Source of the DNA: Alphaproteobacteria bacterium
GTDB taxonomy: Bacteria > Pseudomonadota > Alphaproteobacteria > GCA-2731375
NCBI GenBank assembly: GCA_030746295.1
Contig: JASLMY010000275.1
Span: 1 to 5,926, forward strand
DNA: 5,926 nt
Direction of reading: 5' to 3'
The position numbers and the translations under genes are program-made. Positions 1 through 5,926 of the stretch are shown here, in pieces. Positions within the stretch are counted from its first letter, which is position 1; each line of letters starts with the position of its first letter. The notes beneath the pieces were generated by a model that was not told where the DNA came from, made no database searches, and saw only the letters and a program-made list of their open reading frames with translations.

Positions 1-642
1 CCCGCCGCCGGCGTCTTCTCCGCCGTCGGCCTGCTCTACGCAAATCAAGAGATGAACCTGGCGACCGCCTTCCTGTACCTGGTGGAAGCGGCGCCGCTCA
101 ACCGGATCGCCGGGATCTACGACGCCCTGGCGGCCGACATCGCGCGCCATATGGGGCATGCAACCGACGTGATTTCCTATCAGCGGATGGCTGACATGCG
201 CTATGGCGGCCAGGCCTTCGAGCTGACGGTGGCGCTGCCGGAAGGCGTGCTCGACGCCGCCCTTCTGACCGCTCTCGCCGAACGCTTCGAGGCCGAGCAC
301 GAGCGCCGCTACGGCCACCGCTTCGCCGGCGCCTATCCGGTCGAGATCGTCAACCTGCGCCTCGTCGGCACGATTGCGACGGCGGCCGGCGCGAGCGCCG
401 TCTCGGCCGCGGCCGACAGGGCCGAGGCGCGGCGCATGGTCTATTTCGGTCCCGCCTTCGGCGCCCCCATCGAGACCGCGATCCTGGGGCGCGAGGCGAT
501 CGGCGAGACAGCCCGGCCGGGGCCGGTTATCATCGAAGAATTCGACTCGACCACGGTGGTGCCGCCCGACTGCCGAGTGCACCGTGACGGCTACGACAAC
601 CTGGTGATCACGGTCGATGCGACGGGGAGAGACGGCGGATGA
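1..642 (+). CDS. hyuA: Hydantoinase/oxoprolinase family protein, A subunit (C-terminal part, 5' truncated by window)
   Basis: The frame is open from base 1 and ends at the TGA at 640-642, giving the last 213 residues of a protein that is usually about 680-700 residues in this family. It therefore starts upstream of the window, and the ATG at 52 is internal. Family signatures are visible: PAAGVFSAVGLL at the very start, then RMADMRYGGQAFEL, then an EHERRYGHRF segment followed by VEIVNLRL. Near the end, GPVIIEEFDSTTVVPPDC matches the closing beta-rich region of HyuA/5-oxoprolinase A-type subunits. In characterised relatives this subunit carries the ATP-binding actin-like fold and works with a B subunit on cyclic amides (hydantoins, 5-oxoproline) or in acetone/acetophenone carboxylases. 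The substrate here is unknown. The stop overlaps the start of the B-subunit gene by four bases (ATGA), the usual coupled arrangement. Confidence 0.93.
   Translation, partial: PAAGVFSAVGLLYANQEMNLATAFLYLVEAAPLNRIAGIYDALAADIARHMGHATDVISYQRMADMRYGGQAFELTVALPEGVLDAALLTALAERFEAEHERRYGHRFAGAYPVEIVNLRLVGTIATAAGASAVSAAADRAEARRMVYFGPAFGAPIETAILGREAIGETARPGPVIIEEFDSTTVVPPDCRVHRDGYDNLVITVDATGRDGG
624..632 (+). promoter_or_regulatory. Ribosome binding site of the B-subunit gene
   Basis: A purine-rich GGGGAGAGA stretch lies inside the last codons of the A-subunit gene. Its GGAG core (626-629) is 9 bases upstream of the ATG at 639. It fixes the B-subunit start at the ATGA overlap and supports coupled translation of the two subunits. 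Confidence 0.7.
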
Positions 643-2405
643 ACGCGAGCTCGAATATCGATCCCTTCCAGCTCGAAGTGCTGAAGAGCTGCTTCGATAC
701 CATCGCCGACGACATCGCGCTGACCCTGATGCGGACCTCCTATTCCGGCATCATCCGGGATTCGCTCGACTTCTCGACCGCGATTTGTGACGCGGAGGGC
801 CAGACGCTGGCGCAAGGCGTCTGCACGCCGATGCACCTCGGCTCGTTCTACGACGCCATGCGCCATATCATCCGCCAGTACGAAGGCCGGATCGACGAAG
901 GCGACGTCTTCATCGCCAACGACCCCTACACCGCCGAGGGCCAACACCTGCCGGACATCTACATCGTCAAGCCGATCTTCTGGGAGGGCCGGCTCGCCGG
1001 CTGGTCGACGACGGTGGCGCATCACTCCGACGTCGGCGGCATCGTGCCGGGCTCGAACGCGCTGGGCGCGGTGGAGATCTACCAGGAAGGCCTGCGCCTG
1101 CCGGTGCTGAAGTTCGTCGAGGCCGGCAAGCCCAACCAGGCGGTCTGGGACATCATTGCCACCAACGTCCGCACGCCCGACAAGGTGATCGGTGATTTGC
1201 AGGCGCAGATGGCGGCCTGCACCAGTGGCGAGCGCGAGTTCCAGGAACTCTTCAAGCGCTACGGGCTGGAGACCGTGCTGAGCTATGCGGAGCACCTGCA
1301 CGACTACGCCGAGCGCCTGGCCCGGGCCGAGATTGCCGAAATACCGGACGGCACGTACGAATTCACCGACCACATTGACGGCCTGGGCGAGGACGGCGAG
1401 GTCATCGTCCTGCAGCTGGCGCTGACGGTCGCCGGCGACCACGTCACGGTCGACTGGACCGGCTCGTCGGAGATGATCAAGGGCGGGGTCAACTCGACCT
1501 TCCCCTTCACCAAGGCCTGCGCCTACACGGCGTTGCGCTCGGTGATGGCTGCCGACGTCCCCAACTGCCATGGCTTCACCCGTGCGATCGACGTTGTGGC
1601 GCCCGAGGGCACCGTGGTTCGCCCGGTGCATCCCGGACCCACCGGGGCCCGGGGCATCACCGGCTACCGGATGATCGACTGCCTCTTCGGCGCCCTGGCG
1701 CAAGCCGTGCCCGACAAGGTCACGGCCGACAGCAGCGGCGGCTCGACCCTGCCGACCATCGGCGGCTACCAGAAGGGCAAGGCCTTCGTCTTCTGCGAGA
1801 CCTTCATGGGCAACTGGGGGGCGGCCACCGACCATGACGGCCAGGAGGGCGTGCCTCACATGGGCGCCAACCAGACCAACGTGCCGGTGGAGATGATCGA
1901 GGCCGAGTACCCGATCCGGATCGAGCGCTATGGCTTCGTGCCCGATACCGGCGGGCCCGGCCAGTTCCGGGGCGGGCTGTCGCTGACCCGCGAGTACCGT
2001 CTCCTGGCCGAGGAGGCGGTGCTGAACGTGCGCTCCGACAAGCGCCGCTACCCGCCACACGGCCTCTTCGGCGGCGGCGAGGGGCATCCCTCGACGAACC
2101 TGCTGCAACAGGGAGAGAGCGAGCGCCTCCTGCCGGTGCTGCTGACCGAGCCGGTCTACATGCACGAGGGCGACGTCTTTCGCCACGTCATGGCCGGTGG
2201 CGGGGGCAACGGCGACCCGCTCGCCCGAGAGGCCGAAATGGTCCTGGAGGACGTGCTGGAAGGGAAGGTCACGGTCGCCCACGCCGCCGAGGCCTATGGC
2301 GTCGTCGTCCACGACGGTCCCCTGCCCGAGGTCGACCAGGCGGCGACGGAGGCGCTGCGCGCCCGGATGCGAGGTGAGGTGCAGGCCATGGCCGGCGTGG
2401 AATGA
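639..2405 (+). CDS. hyuB: Hydantoinase/oxoprolinase family protein, B subunit
   Basis: This 588-residue protein has the normal full length for an HyuB/5-oxoprolinase B-type subunit, the partner of the A subunit just upstream. Typical segments occur in the expected order: an N-terminal helix (DPFQLEVLKSCFDTIADDI), SLDFSTAICDAEG, the conserved NDPY motif (N94-Y97), AHHSDVGG (residues 127-134), AACTSGEREFQELFKRYG, YPIRIERYGFVPDTGGPGQF in the C-terminal half, and the glycine-rich GGGGNGDPL near the end. The tail (VLEDVLEGKVTVAHAAEAYGVVV) is the usual family ending, so the gene appears complete. The enzyme is presumably cytoplasmic and acts on a cyclic amide or related carbonyl substrate with ATP. 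Sequence alone cannot separate hydantoinase, oxoprolinase and carboxylase relatives. The start is set by a good ribosome binding site and a 4-base overlap with the A subunit. The stop overlaps the next gene by 4 bases. Confidence 0.95.
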   Translation: MNASSNIDPFQLEVLKSCFDTIADDIALTLMRTSYSGIIRDSLDFSTAICDAEGQTLAQGVCTPMHLGSFYDAMRHIIRQYEGRIDEGDVFIANDPYTAEGQHLPDIYIVKPIFWEGRLAGWSTTVAHHSDVGGIVPGSNALGAVEIYQEGLRLPVLKFVEAGKPNQAVWDIIATNVRTPDKVIGDLQAQMAACTSGEREFQELFKRYGLETVLSYAEHLHDYAERLARAEIAEIPDGTYEFTDHIDGLGEDGEVIVLQLALTVAGDHVTVDWTGSSEMIKGGVNSTFPFTKACAYTALRSVMAADVPNCHGFTRAIDVVAPEGTVVRPVHPGPTGARGITGYRMIDCLFGALAQAVPDKVTADSSGGSTLPTIGGYQKGKAFVFCETFMGNWGAATDHDGQEGVPHMGANQTNVPVEMIEAEYPIRIERYGFVPDTGGPGQFRGGLSLTREYRLLAEEAVLNVRSDKRRYPPHGLFGGGEGHPSTNLLQQGESERLLPVLLTEPVYMHEGDVFRHVMAGGGGNGDPLAREAEMVLEDVLEGKVTVAHAAEAYGVVVHDGPLPEVDQAATEALRARMRGEVQAMAGVE

Positions 2406-2932
2406 TGACGGCGATACGATGGGGACCTGGATACACACAAGACCAATTGGACGACGCCCAGTCGCATTGGGCGATTCGCTTTCCCCCTGATCTGAAGGCC
2501 CTCTATTTGGAACATCGGCCGCTCTTTCCCGACGGGGGAGCGATCGACTGGGTCGCCAGCGAGGATGCCGTCATCGAATCGCGACTGGCTTGGCCCTTCG
2601 AGGGTTTCTGGCTCGACGTCGAGAACAACGACATCTGGTGGCCGGAGTGGGGCGAGAGGCCAGAAGACCTAGAAAACCGTTACGAGGCCTTCAGGACGGC
2701 CTTCGATGCGGCGCCAAAGCTGATACCGTTATACAGCTATCGATACATTCCAAGCATGCCGCACGAGGCGGGCAATCCGGTATTCTCCGTCTATCAAACT
2801 GACGTCATCTACTACGGCACAGATATCATGGATTATCTGGACCGCGAGCTTGGTGGTTGGGACAGCAAGCCCTGGCCCGACGAGATAGTGGAGATACCGT
2901 TTTGGACATGCGCCGTGGAGCGCAATGATTAG
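2402..2932 (+). CDS. SMI1/KNR4 (SUKH-fold) family protein
   Basis: A 176-residue soluble protein with no signal peptide or membrane segment. It resembles the SMI1/KNR4 superfamily: an N-terminal WGPGYTQDQLDDAQ helix, then FPPDLKALYLEHR (residues 27-39), the position of the family's proline-Asp-Leu signature, then an acidic, tryptophan-rich middle (FWLDVENNDIWWPEWGERPE, residues 69-88). The segment PLYSYRYIP (109-117) and the following HEAGNPVFSVYQTDVIYYG (121-139) are typical of bacterial members. SUKH proteins are protein-binding modules, and many act as immunity proteins against secreted toxins; no toxin gene is visible here, so the role is unassigned. Start is ATG 2402 or the adjacent ATG 2405. 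No strong Shine-Dalgarno precedes them, so translation may depend on coupling to hyuB termination. GC is about 56% against about 70% in hyuB, suggesting separate ancestry. It also overlaps the next frame by 8 bases if that starts at 2925. Confidence 0.8.
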   Translation: MMTAIRWGPGYTQDQLDDAQSHWAIRFPPDLKALYLEHRPLFPDGGAIDWVASEDAVIESRLAWPFEGFWLDVENNDIWWPEWGERPEDLENRYEAFRTAFDAAPKLIPLYSYRYIPSMPHEAGNPVFSVYQTDVIYYGTDIMDYLDRELGGWDSKPWPDEIVEIPFWTCAVERND

Positions 2933-5087
2933 GTCGGCCACGCCCTCAACCCCAAGCCCTCTCTCTGACCTGCCGGGGCAGGGCCGAAACTTGCTGTCAG
3001 GCAACTCATTCAGCCAAAGTCGTCGACGCCGGTTCAAGACGGCCCTCGGTGCCCTCTTTGTCGCGGCAATGACGGTACCGGCGGCGGCGAACGGCTTTCT
3101 CTCGGCGGATGAGATCGAGGCCGCAGTCAGCGGCAACTCGCTGGTCGGCTATTGGCAGAACGCCGAGGTCAAGGAGCATTTCGGTGCCGACGGCGTCTCG
3201 CTCCGCCAACGCGAGCGCGGTGAGCCGGTCGCCGGGCGCTGGCGCGTCGACCGGGCGCGCGACCTGCTCTGTGTCTCCTACCGCCGTATCCGCGAGGCGT
3301 TTTGCTTTCGCGCCCAGCGCCAACGCGGCAAGCTGGTGCTGTTCGAGTTCGAGAGCGAATACCCCTGGGTGACGACCATCGTCGAGGGCAACGTCCTGGC
3401 CGGGGTTGGGGCTCGGCCGGTGGCGCGGGGCTCCGACACCGCGCCGCCGGGTGCCGGGCGCACCCATCTGCTGCCGGACGACCTCTTCTCCGAGACCTAC
3501 GTCGATTCGGGCCCCGTCCACAACGGCCATTTCATGCCCGTCGGACCCAGCGAGGCCGCTCGGCACCAGCTCGCCGGTAGGCTGACGTTGCCGCCTTTCG
3601 CGATGCAGGGCCGGATGGAGCTCGGCTTCGGCTACGAGTGGTTTCCGGGCTTCGATCTGCAATTCTTCAGCCACGGCGGCCGGCTGGTGCCGGTCAACCG
3701 AGACATCATCATGCCGGCGGACAGGAAGTCCCGACTGACGCTGATCCTCTCTCCGGGCCGGGTCTGGTCCGAGCCGGGCGATTTGGGCCTGTCGCGGGCT
3801 TCCTTCCCCTTCGTCCTCGGCACCACCGCCGGCAGCGCCGCGCACAACGGCATTGCCAGCTTCCTTTACAGCGACAAGGCGGTCTCGGCACTGCGCATCC
3901 AAGTGGTGCAGGAAACGGCGCGCAATTTCTTCAAGCTCAACCTCTGGGGTCAGGGTCGGATGCGCTATCGGCCCGGTGCGATCGCCGACCTGGAGCGGCA
4001 CCGCCAGGACTTCCAGGCGGAGTTGGGGCGCCGGCTGCCGGTCCGGCCCTGGTCGGAGCTCGAGGCCAAGCACGGGGCCGAGGCCCTGGCGGGGTTCGAT
4101 CCGGGCGCCCGGGGCGACAACCCGTCGGCATCCGGTCTGATCGTCGATGGCACGATCTACGCCAAGCCCTGTCGGAGCCGCTTCGGCGATTATCCCTATT
4201 GTGCCGAGATGCGGCACGGCGGCGATGGCCTCGGCAAGACCTTGGGCGCCGCGTTGCTGCTCTTGCGGCTGGCCGAGAAGCACGGCGAAGAGGTTTTCGA
4301 CCTTCGGATCCGCGACTATGTCGAGGTCACGGCCCGGCACCGGGGCTGGGACCGGGTCCGGTTCGCCGATGCCCTCAACATGGCGACCGGCATCGGCGAC
4401 GACTTGGGCCCCTATCGCGGCGCCGACCAGTCCGAGAACTTCCGGCGTAGCGTCCAGGCCGAGGCGGCGAGCGAAAAGCTCGCCTGGATCTTCAGGGACG
4501 GGGACGCCCCGGCCGGCCCCGGCGAGCGATTTGGTCACCGCAGTGCCGACACCGTCGTCTTGGCGGCGGCGATGGATGCCTTCCTGAAACGCCAGGCGGG
4601 CGCCGAGGCCGGTCTCTGGGCGACGCTGACCGACGAGGTGCTGGCGCCCATCGGCATCCTGCGGCTGCCGATGCTGCATTCGATCGAGGCCGCCGGCCGG
4701 CCGGGTATACCGCTCTTGGCCTATGGCCTCTACCCGAGCATCGACGACGTCGCCAAGCTCGCCGACCTCCTGCACGCGGGCGGCCGCCACCGGGACCGGC
4801 AGCTCCTGCACGCGCCGACGCTCGCCCGGGTGCTGGATTTCGGCCGGCCCAAGGGGCTGCCGACCGGGCGGCCGGGGCAGCGCTATCACATGTCGTTCTG
4901 GTTCTGGACCTTCCGCCATCCCGATGGCGCCTGCGAGCGGCAGATCCCGGTAATCTCGGGCGGAGGCGGACAACTCGTCGTCCTGATGCCGAACGGCATG
5001 ACCGCCTTCCGCTTCGCCGACAACTTGACCTACCCGGTGGAAGCCATGGCCCGGGTCGCCAACCGGCTGAAACCCTTCTGTTCCTGA
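2925..5087 (+). CDS. Exported two-part protein with C-terminal serine hydrolase (beta-lactamase-like) domain, possibly catalytically degenerate
   Basis: The frame encodes 720 residues from ATG 2925, or 698 from an in-frame TTG at 2991. A basic stretch (RRRRFK, residues 33-38), a hydrophobic core (about 39-51) and a PAAA/NG cleavage-like site near 55 indicate export; the arginines are only a loose match to a Tat motif. The TTG start gives a normal-length signal peptide and has AGGG 7 bases upstream, while the ATG start has GGAG 4 bases upstream. Residues about 58-155 form a small module (SGNSLVGYW, GRWRV, LLCVSY, AFCF) resembling short periplasmic alphaproteobacterial domains such as DUF995-type proteins; this is a weak assignment. 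The region from about 404 (GLIVDG) to the end resembles penicillin-binding/class C beta-lactamase-like serine hydrolases, including FADALNMATGIGD (480-492) and the glycine-rich SGGGGQLVVLMPNG (from 678). The expected SxxK reads GLGK (435-438), so the nucleophile serine appears missing. The substrate is unknown. Confidence 0.75.
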   Translation: MIRSATPSTPSPLSDLPGQGRNLLSGNSFSQSRRRRFKTALGALFVAAMTVPAAANGFLSADEIEAAVSGNSLVGYWQNAEVKEHFGADGVSLRQRERGEPVAGRWRVDRARDLLCVSYRRIREAFCFRAQRQRGKLVLFEFESEYPWVTTIVEGNVLAGVGARPVARGSDTAPPGAGRTHLLPDDLFSETYVDSGPVHNGHFMPVGPSEAARHQLAGRLTLPPFAMQGRMELGFGYEWFPGFDLQFFSHGGRLVPVNRDIIMPADRKSRLTLILSPGRVWSEPGDLGLSRASFPFVLGTTAGSAAHNGIASFLYSDKAVSALRIQVVQETARNFFKLNLWGQGRMRYRPGAIADLERHRQDFQAELGRRLPVRPWSELEAKHGAEALAGFDPGARGDNPSASGLIVDGTIYAKPCRSRFGDYPYCAEMRHGGDGLGKTLGAALLLLRLAEKHGEEVFDLRIRDYVEVTARHRGWDRVRFADALNMATGIGDDLGPYRGADQSENFRRSVQAEAASEKLAWIFRDGDAPAGPGERFGHRSADTVVLAAAMDAFLKRQAGAEAGLWATLTDEVLAPIGILRLPMLHSIEAAGRPGIPLLAYGLYPSIDDVAKLADLLHAGGRHRDRQLLHAPTLARVLDFGRPKGLPTGRPGQRYHMSFWFWTFRHPDGACERQIPVISGGGGQLVVLMPNGMTAFRFADNLTYPVEAMARVANRLKPFCS
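2969..2983 (+). promoter_or_regulatory. Small hairpin overlapping the candidate ribosome binding site of a TTG start
   Basis: The inverted repeat CCTGC-CGGG-GCAGG (2969-2982) can fold into a 5-bp stem with a 4-base loop. Its right arm contains the AGGG (2980-2983) that would serve the in-frame TTG at 2991. If that start is used, the hairpin could lower initiation. No T run follows, so it is not a good intrinsic terminator. Confidence 0.3.
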
Positions 5088-5260
5088 TACGGCCGGGTCT
5101 ACGGCGTGACGTGCCGTCCGGAGACGTGGCGCGCGGAAGGCGAATCCCCGCGTAGGAAGATGGTAGGCTCCGATGGGTGGCGGTTCGGATCGGATGCAGA
5201 GGGTCCGATGGAGAAGCCCGGAGCCTTGGACCGATTTCAGATTCAGCCGAGGAGAACGAG
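5088..5260 (+). other. Intergenic leader between the exported hydrolase gene and the GFA gene
   Basis: No gene is supported in these 173 bases. An ACGGC/GCCGT inverted repeat at 5101-5117 follows the hydrolase stop but has no T run, so it is at most a weak terminator. Further on, one ATCGGA (5189-5194) lies between two copies of TCCGAT (5169-5174 and 5204-5209), so two alternative hairpins are possible upstream of the GFA gene. I find no convincing sigma-70 type -35/-10 pair. Confidence 0.4.
5249..5254 (+). promoter_or_regulatory. Ribosome binding site of the GFA-family gene
   Basis: GAGGAG ends 6 bases before the ATG at 5261. This strong Shine-Dalgarno decides the start: the same frame is open upstream to another ATG at 5177, but that longer version would add residues unrelated to the family N-terminus. 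Confidence 0.75.
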
Positions 5261-5695
5261 ATGTCCGACGACGGCAACGCAACTGGAAGATGCCTCTGCG
5301 GCGCGGTGAAGATCAAACTGACGGGAGACCACACGGAGGTCGGCATCTGCCATTGCGGTATGTGTCGGCGTTGGGGCAGTGGGCCCAATATGGCGATGGA
5401 TGTCGGAAAAGACATCGAGATCGAGGGCAAGGAAAGTGTGACGGCTTATCGGTCCTCCAAATGGGCCGAGCGGGCCTTCTGTAAGAACTGCGGCAGCAAC
5501 CTCTACTACCGGGTCGTCGAGACCGACGACTACATCATCTGCGCCGGCATTATCGACGAGCCAAGCGATCTGGTGCTGAAAAGACAGATCTTCATCGACG
5601 ACAAGCCGGCGTTCTACGACTTCGCGAACGACACCGAGAACATGACGGGCGCCGAGATGTTCGCGATGTACGCGCCTTCGCCGGAAACGGAGTAG
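5261..5695 (+). CDS. GFA family (CENP-V/GFA domain) zinc-binding protein
   Basis: A 144-residue cytoplasmic protein with the complete cysteine set of the GFA (glutathione-dependent formaldehyde-activating enzyme-like) fold: CxC at 11/13 (GRCLCGAV), CxCxxC at 30/32/35 (ICHCGMCRRWG) and CxxC at 74/77 (FCKNCGSNLYY). These are expected to bind structural and catalytic zinc. The family is named for Gfa, proposed to assist addition of glutathione to formaldehyde, but most members are uncharacterised, so only the family assignment is firm. Length and motif spacing are normal, so the gene seems intact. It starts behind a strong GAGGAG and is separated from the upstream gene by 173 bases, so it probably forms its own transcription unit. 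GC of about 52-57% in the lines counted is clearly below that of the hydantoinase genes. Confidence 0.9.
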   Translation: MSDDGNATGRCLCGAVKIKLTGDHTEVGICHCGMCRRWGSGPNMAMDVGKDIEIEGKESVTAYRSSKWAERAFCKNCGSNLYYRVVETDDYIICAGIIDEPSDLVLKRQIFIDDKPAFYDFANDTENMTGAEMFAMYAPSPETE

Positions 5696-5735
5696 AGGCA
5701 ATGCGGTGCCGGGGTCGAGTTAACCTCCGATAGAT

Positions 5736-5755
5736 CGGCTTCGGCGCCGTTTCTC
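5736..5755 (+). terminator. Weak candidate terminator downstream of the GFA gene
   Basis: CGGC (5736-5739) can pair with GCCG (5746-5749) around a TTCGGC loop, followed directly by TTTCTC. A second small inverted repeat, CCGAT/ATCGG, lies just upstream at 5727-5738 and overlaps it, so only one can form at a time. The stem is only 4 bp, so this is tentative. Confidence 0.22.
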
Positions 5756-5788
5756 GCAGCCATCGTCATTGATCATTGCCGCTGTCCG

Positions 5789-5926
5789 TCGACCCGGTCT
5801 CTCGCCCCACTCGCCGACACCTCACTCTCGGCCCAGCGTGTCGCCCGCCAGCTCGACGGCCTGATCCGGCTTTACGGCAAGCCCGGGACGATCGTCAGCG
5901 ACAACGGCACGGAGCTGACCAGCCGC
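5789..5926 (+). pseudogene. IS3-family transposase (OrfB, integrase core) fragment, 5' truncated, continues past window end
   Basis: The frame with codons starting at 5789 reads STRSLAPLADTSLSAQRV, followed by ARQLDGLIRLYGKPGTIVSDNGTELTSR in two adjoining stretches. This is the core of an IS3-group (IS407/IS511-like) OrfB rve domain. The GAC at 5900-5902, in SDNGTE, encodes the second Asp of the DDE triad; the Glu would lie beyond the window. A full OrfB would need several hundred more coding bases upstream, but the GFA gene ends at 5695 and no start or first catalytic Asp region is recognisable. The 5' part is therefore missing. Where the family usually has TRECLA this copy reads TRSLA, consistent with a small in-frame deletion. 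It is most likely a dead insertion-sequence remnant; the 3' part and IS end cannot be seen. Confidence 0.8.

Noticed and set aside
52..54. ATG as a possible start of the A-subunit gene
   Set aside because: The frame is open back to base 1 and the residues before this ATG (PAAGVFSAVGLLYANQE) already match the conserved family region, so the ATG is internal.
591..2438. Open reading frame of 615 residues on the reverse strand opposite hyuB
   Set aside because: It mirrors hyuB almost exactly, has no family motifs, and consists of low-complexity Arg/Ala/Gly/His/Val-rich sequence expected opposite GC-rich codons. The + strand frame is a clear HyuB.
2402..2932. SUKH gene as half of a toxin-immunity pair
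   Set aside because: Neither neighbour looks like a polymorphic toxin: hyuB is a metabolic enzyme, and the downstream protein lacks a recognisable toxin tip or secretion module beyond its signal peptide.
5101..5117. ACGGC/GCCGT inverted repeat as a terminator of the hydrolase gene
   Set aside because: The stem is 5 bp plus wobble pairs and no T-rich tract follows, so an intrinsic terminator is not supported.
5177..5260. N-terminal extension of the GFA protein from ATG 5177
   Set aside because: The strong GAGGAG sits just before ATG 5261, the added 28 residues do not resemble the family, and the leader contains inverted repeats typical of non-coding DNA.
3006..5282. Open reading frame of 758 residues on the reverse strand opposite the exported hydrolase gene
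   Set aside because: It is longer than the forward frame but has no recognisable domain and no signal peptide, and runs into the GFA gene. The forward frame has a signal peptide, hydrolase-like signatures and sensible start sites.
4492..5430. Reverse-strand frame of 312 residues overlapping the GFA gene start
   Set aside because: Its sequence is Arg/Pro/Ser-rich shadow translation, and it lies across two well-supported forward genes and the leader.

Overview
The window looks like chromosomal DNA from a high-GC proteobacterium, most likely an alphaproteobacterium. GC is about 70% in the sampled parts of the hydantoinase genes. Genes are tightly packed with ATGA-type overlaps, and the predicted protein families fit that group. 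This placement is an inference from composition and family content; no rRNA or other marker gene is present.

Layout, all on the + strand: (1) the 3' end of a hydantoinase/oxoprolinase A-subunit gene (1-642), cut by the window start; (2) a complete B-subunit gene (639-2405) translationally coupled to it; (3) a small SMI1/KNR4 (SUKH-fold) gene (2402-2932) whose start overlaps the hyuB stop; (4) a long exported protein gene (2925-5087, true start possibly 2991) with a small N-terminal module and a C-terminal serine-hydrolase/beta-lactamase-like domain whose catalytic motifs look eroded; (5) a 173-base leader; (6) a GFA/CENP-V-type zinc-binding protein gene (5261-5695); (7) the 3' flank, which becomes an IS3-family transposase fragment running off the window end (about 5789-5926).

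The A and B subunits together form one ATP-dependent cyclic-amide hydrolase or carboxylase-like enzyme; its substrate cannot be read from the sequence. The SUKH gene and the exported hydrolase are physically chained to hyuB by overlaps of 4 and 8 bases, so they may be co-transcribed, but there is no obvious functional link. GC drops to about 56% in the SUKH gene and about 55% in the GFA gene, from counts over several 60-base lines. With the transposase remnant at the right edge, this suggests an accessory, mosaic segment beginning at the hyuB stop codon. The large reverse-strand open frames opposite hyuB and the hydrolase are mirror artefacts of GC-rich coding sequence.

I see no tRNA, rRNA, CRISPR array or recognisable new multi-gene system. 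The most unusual items are the possible pseudoenzyme hydrolase and the SUKH gene joined directly onto a metabolic operon.
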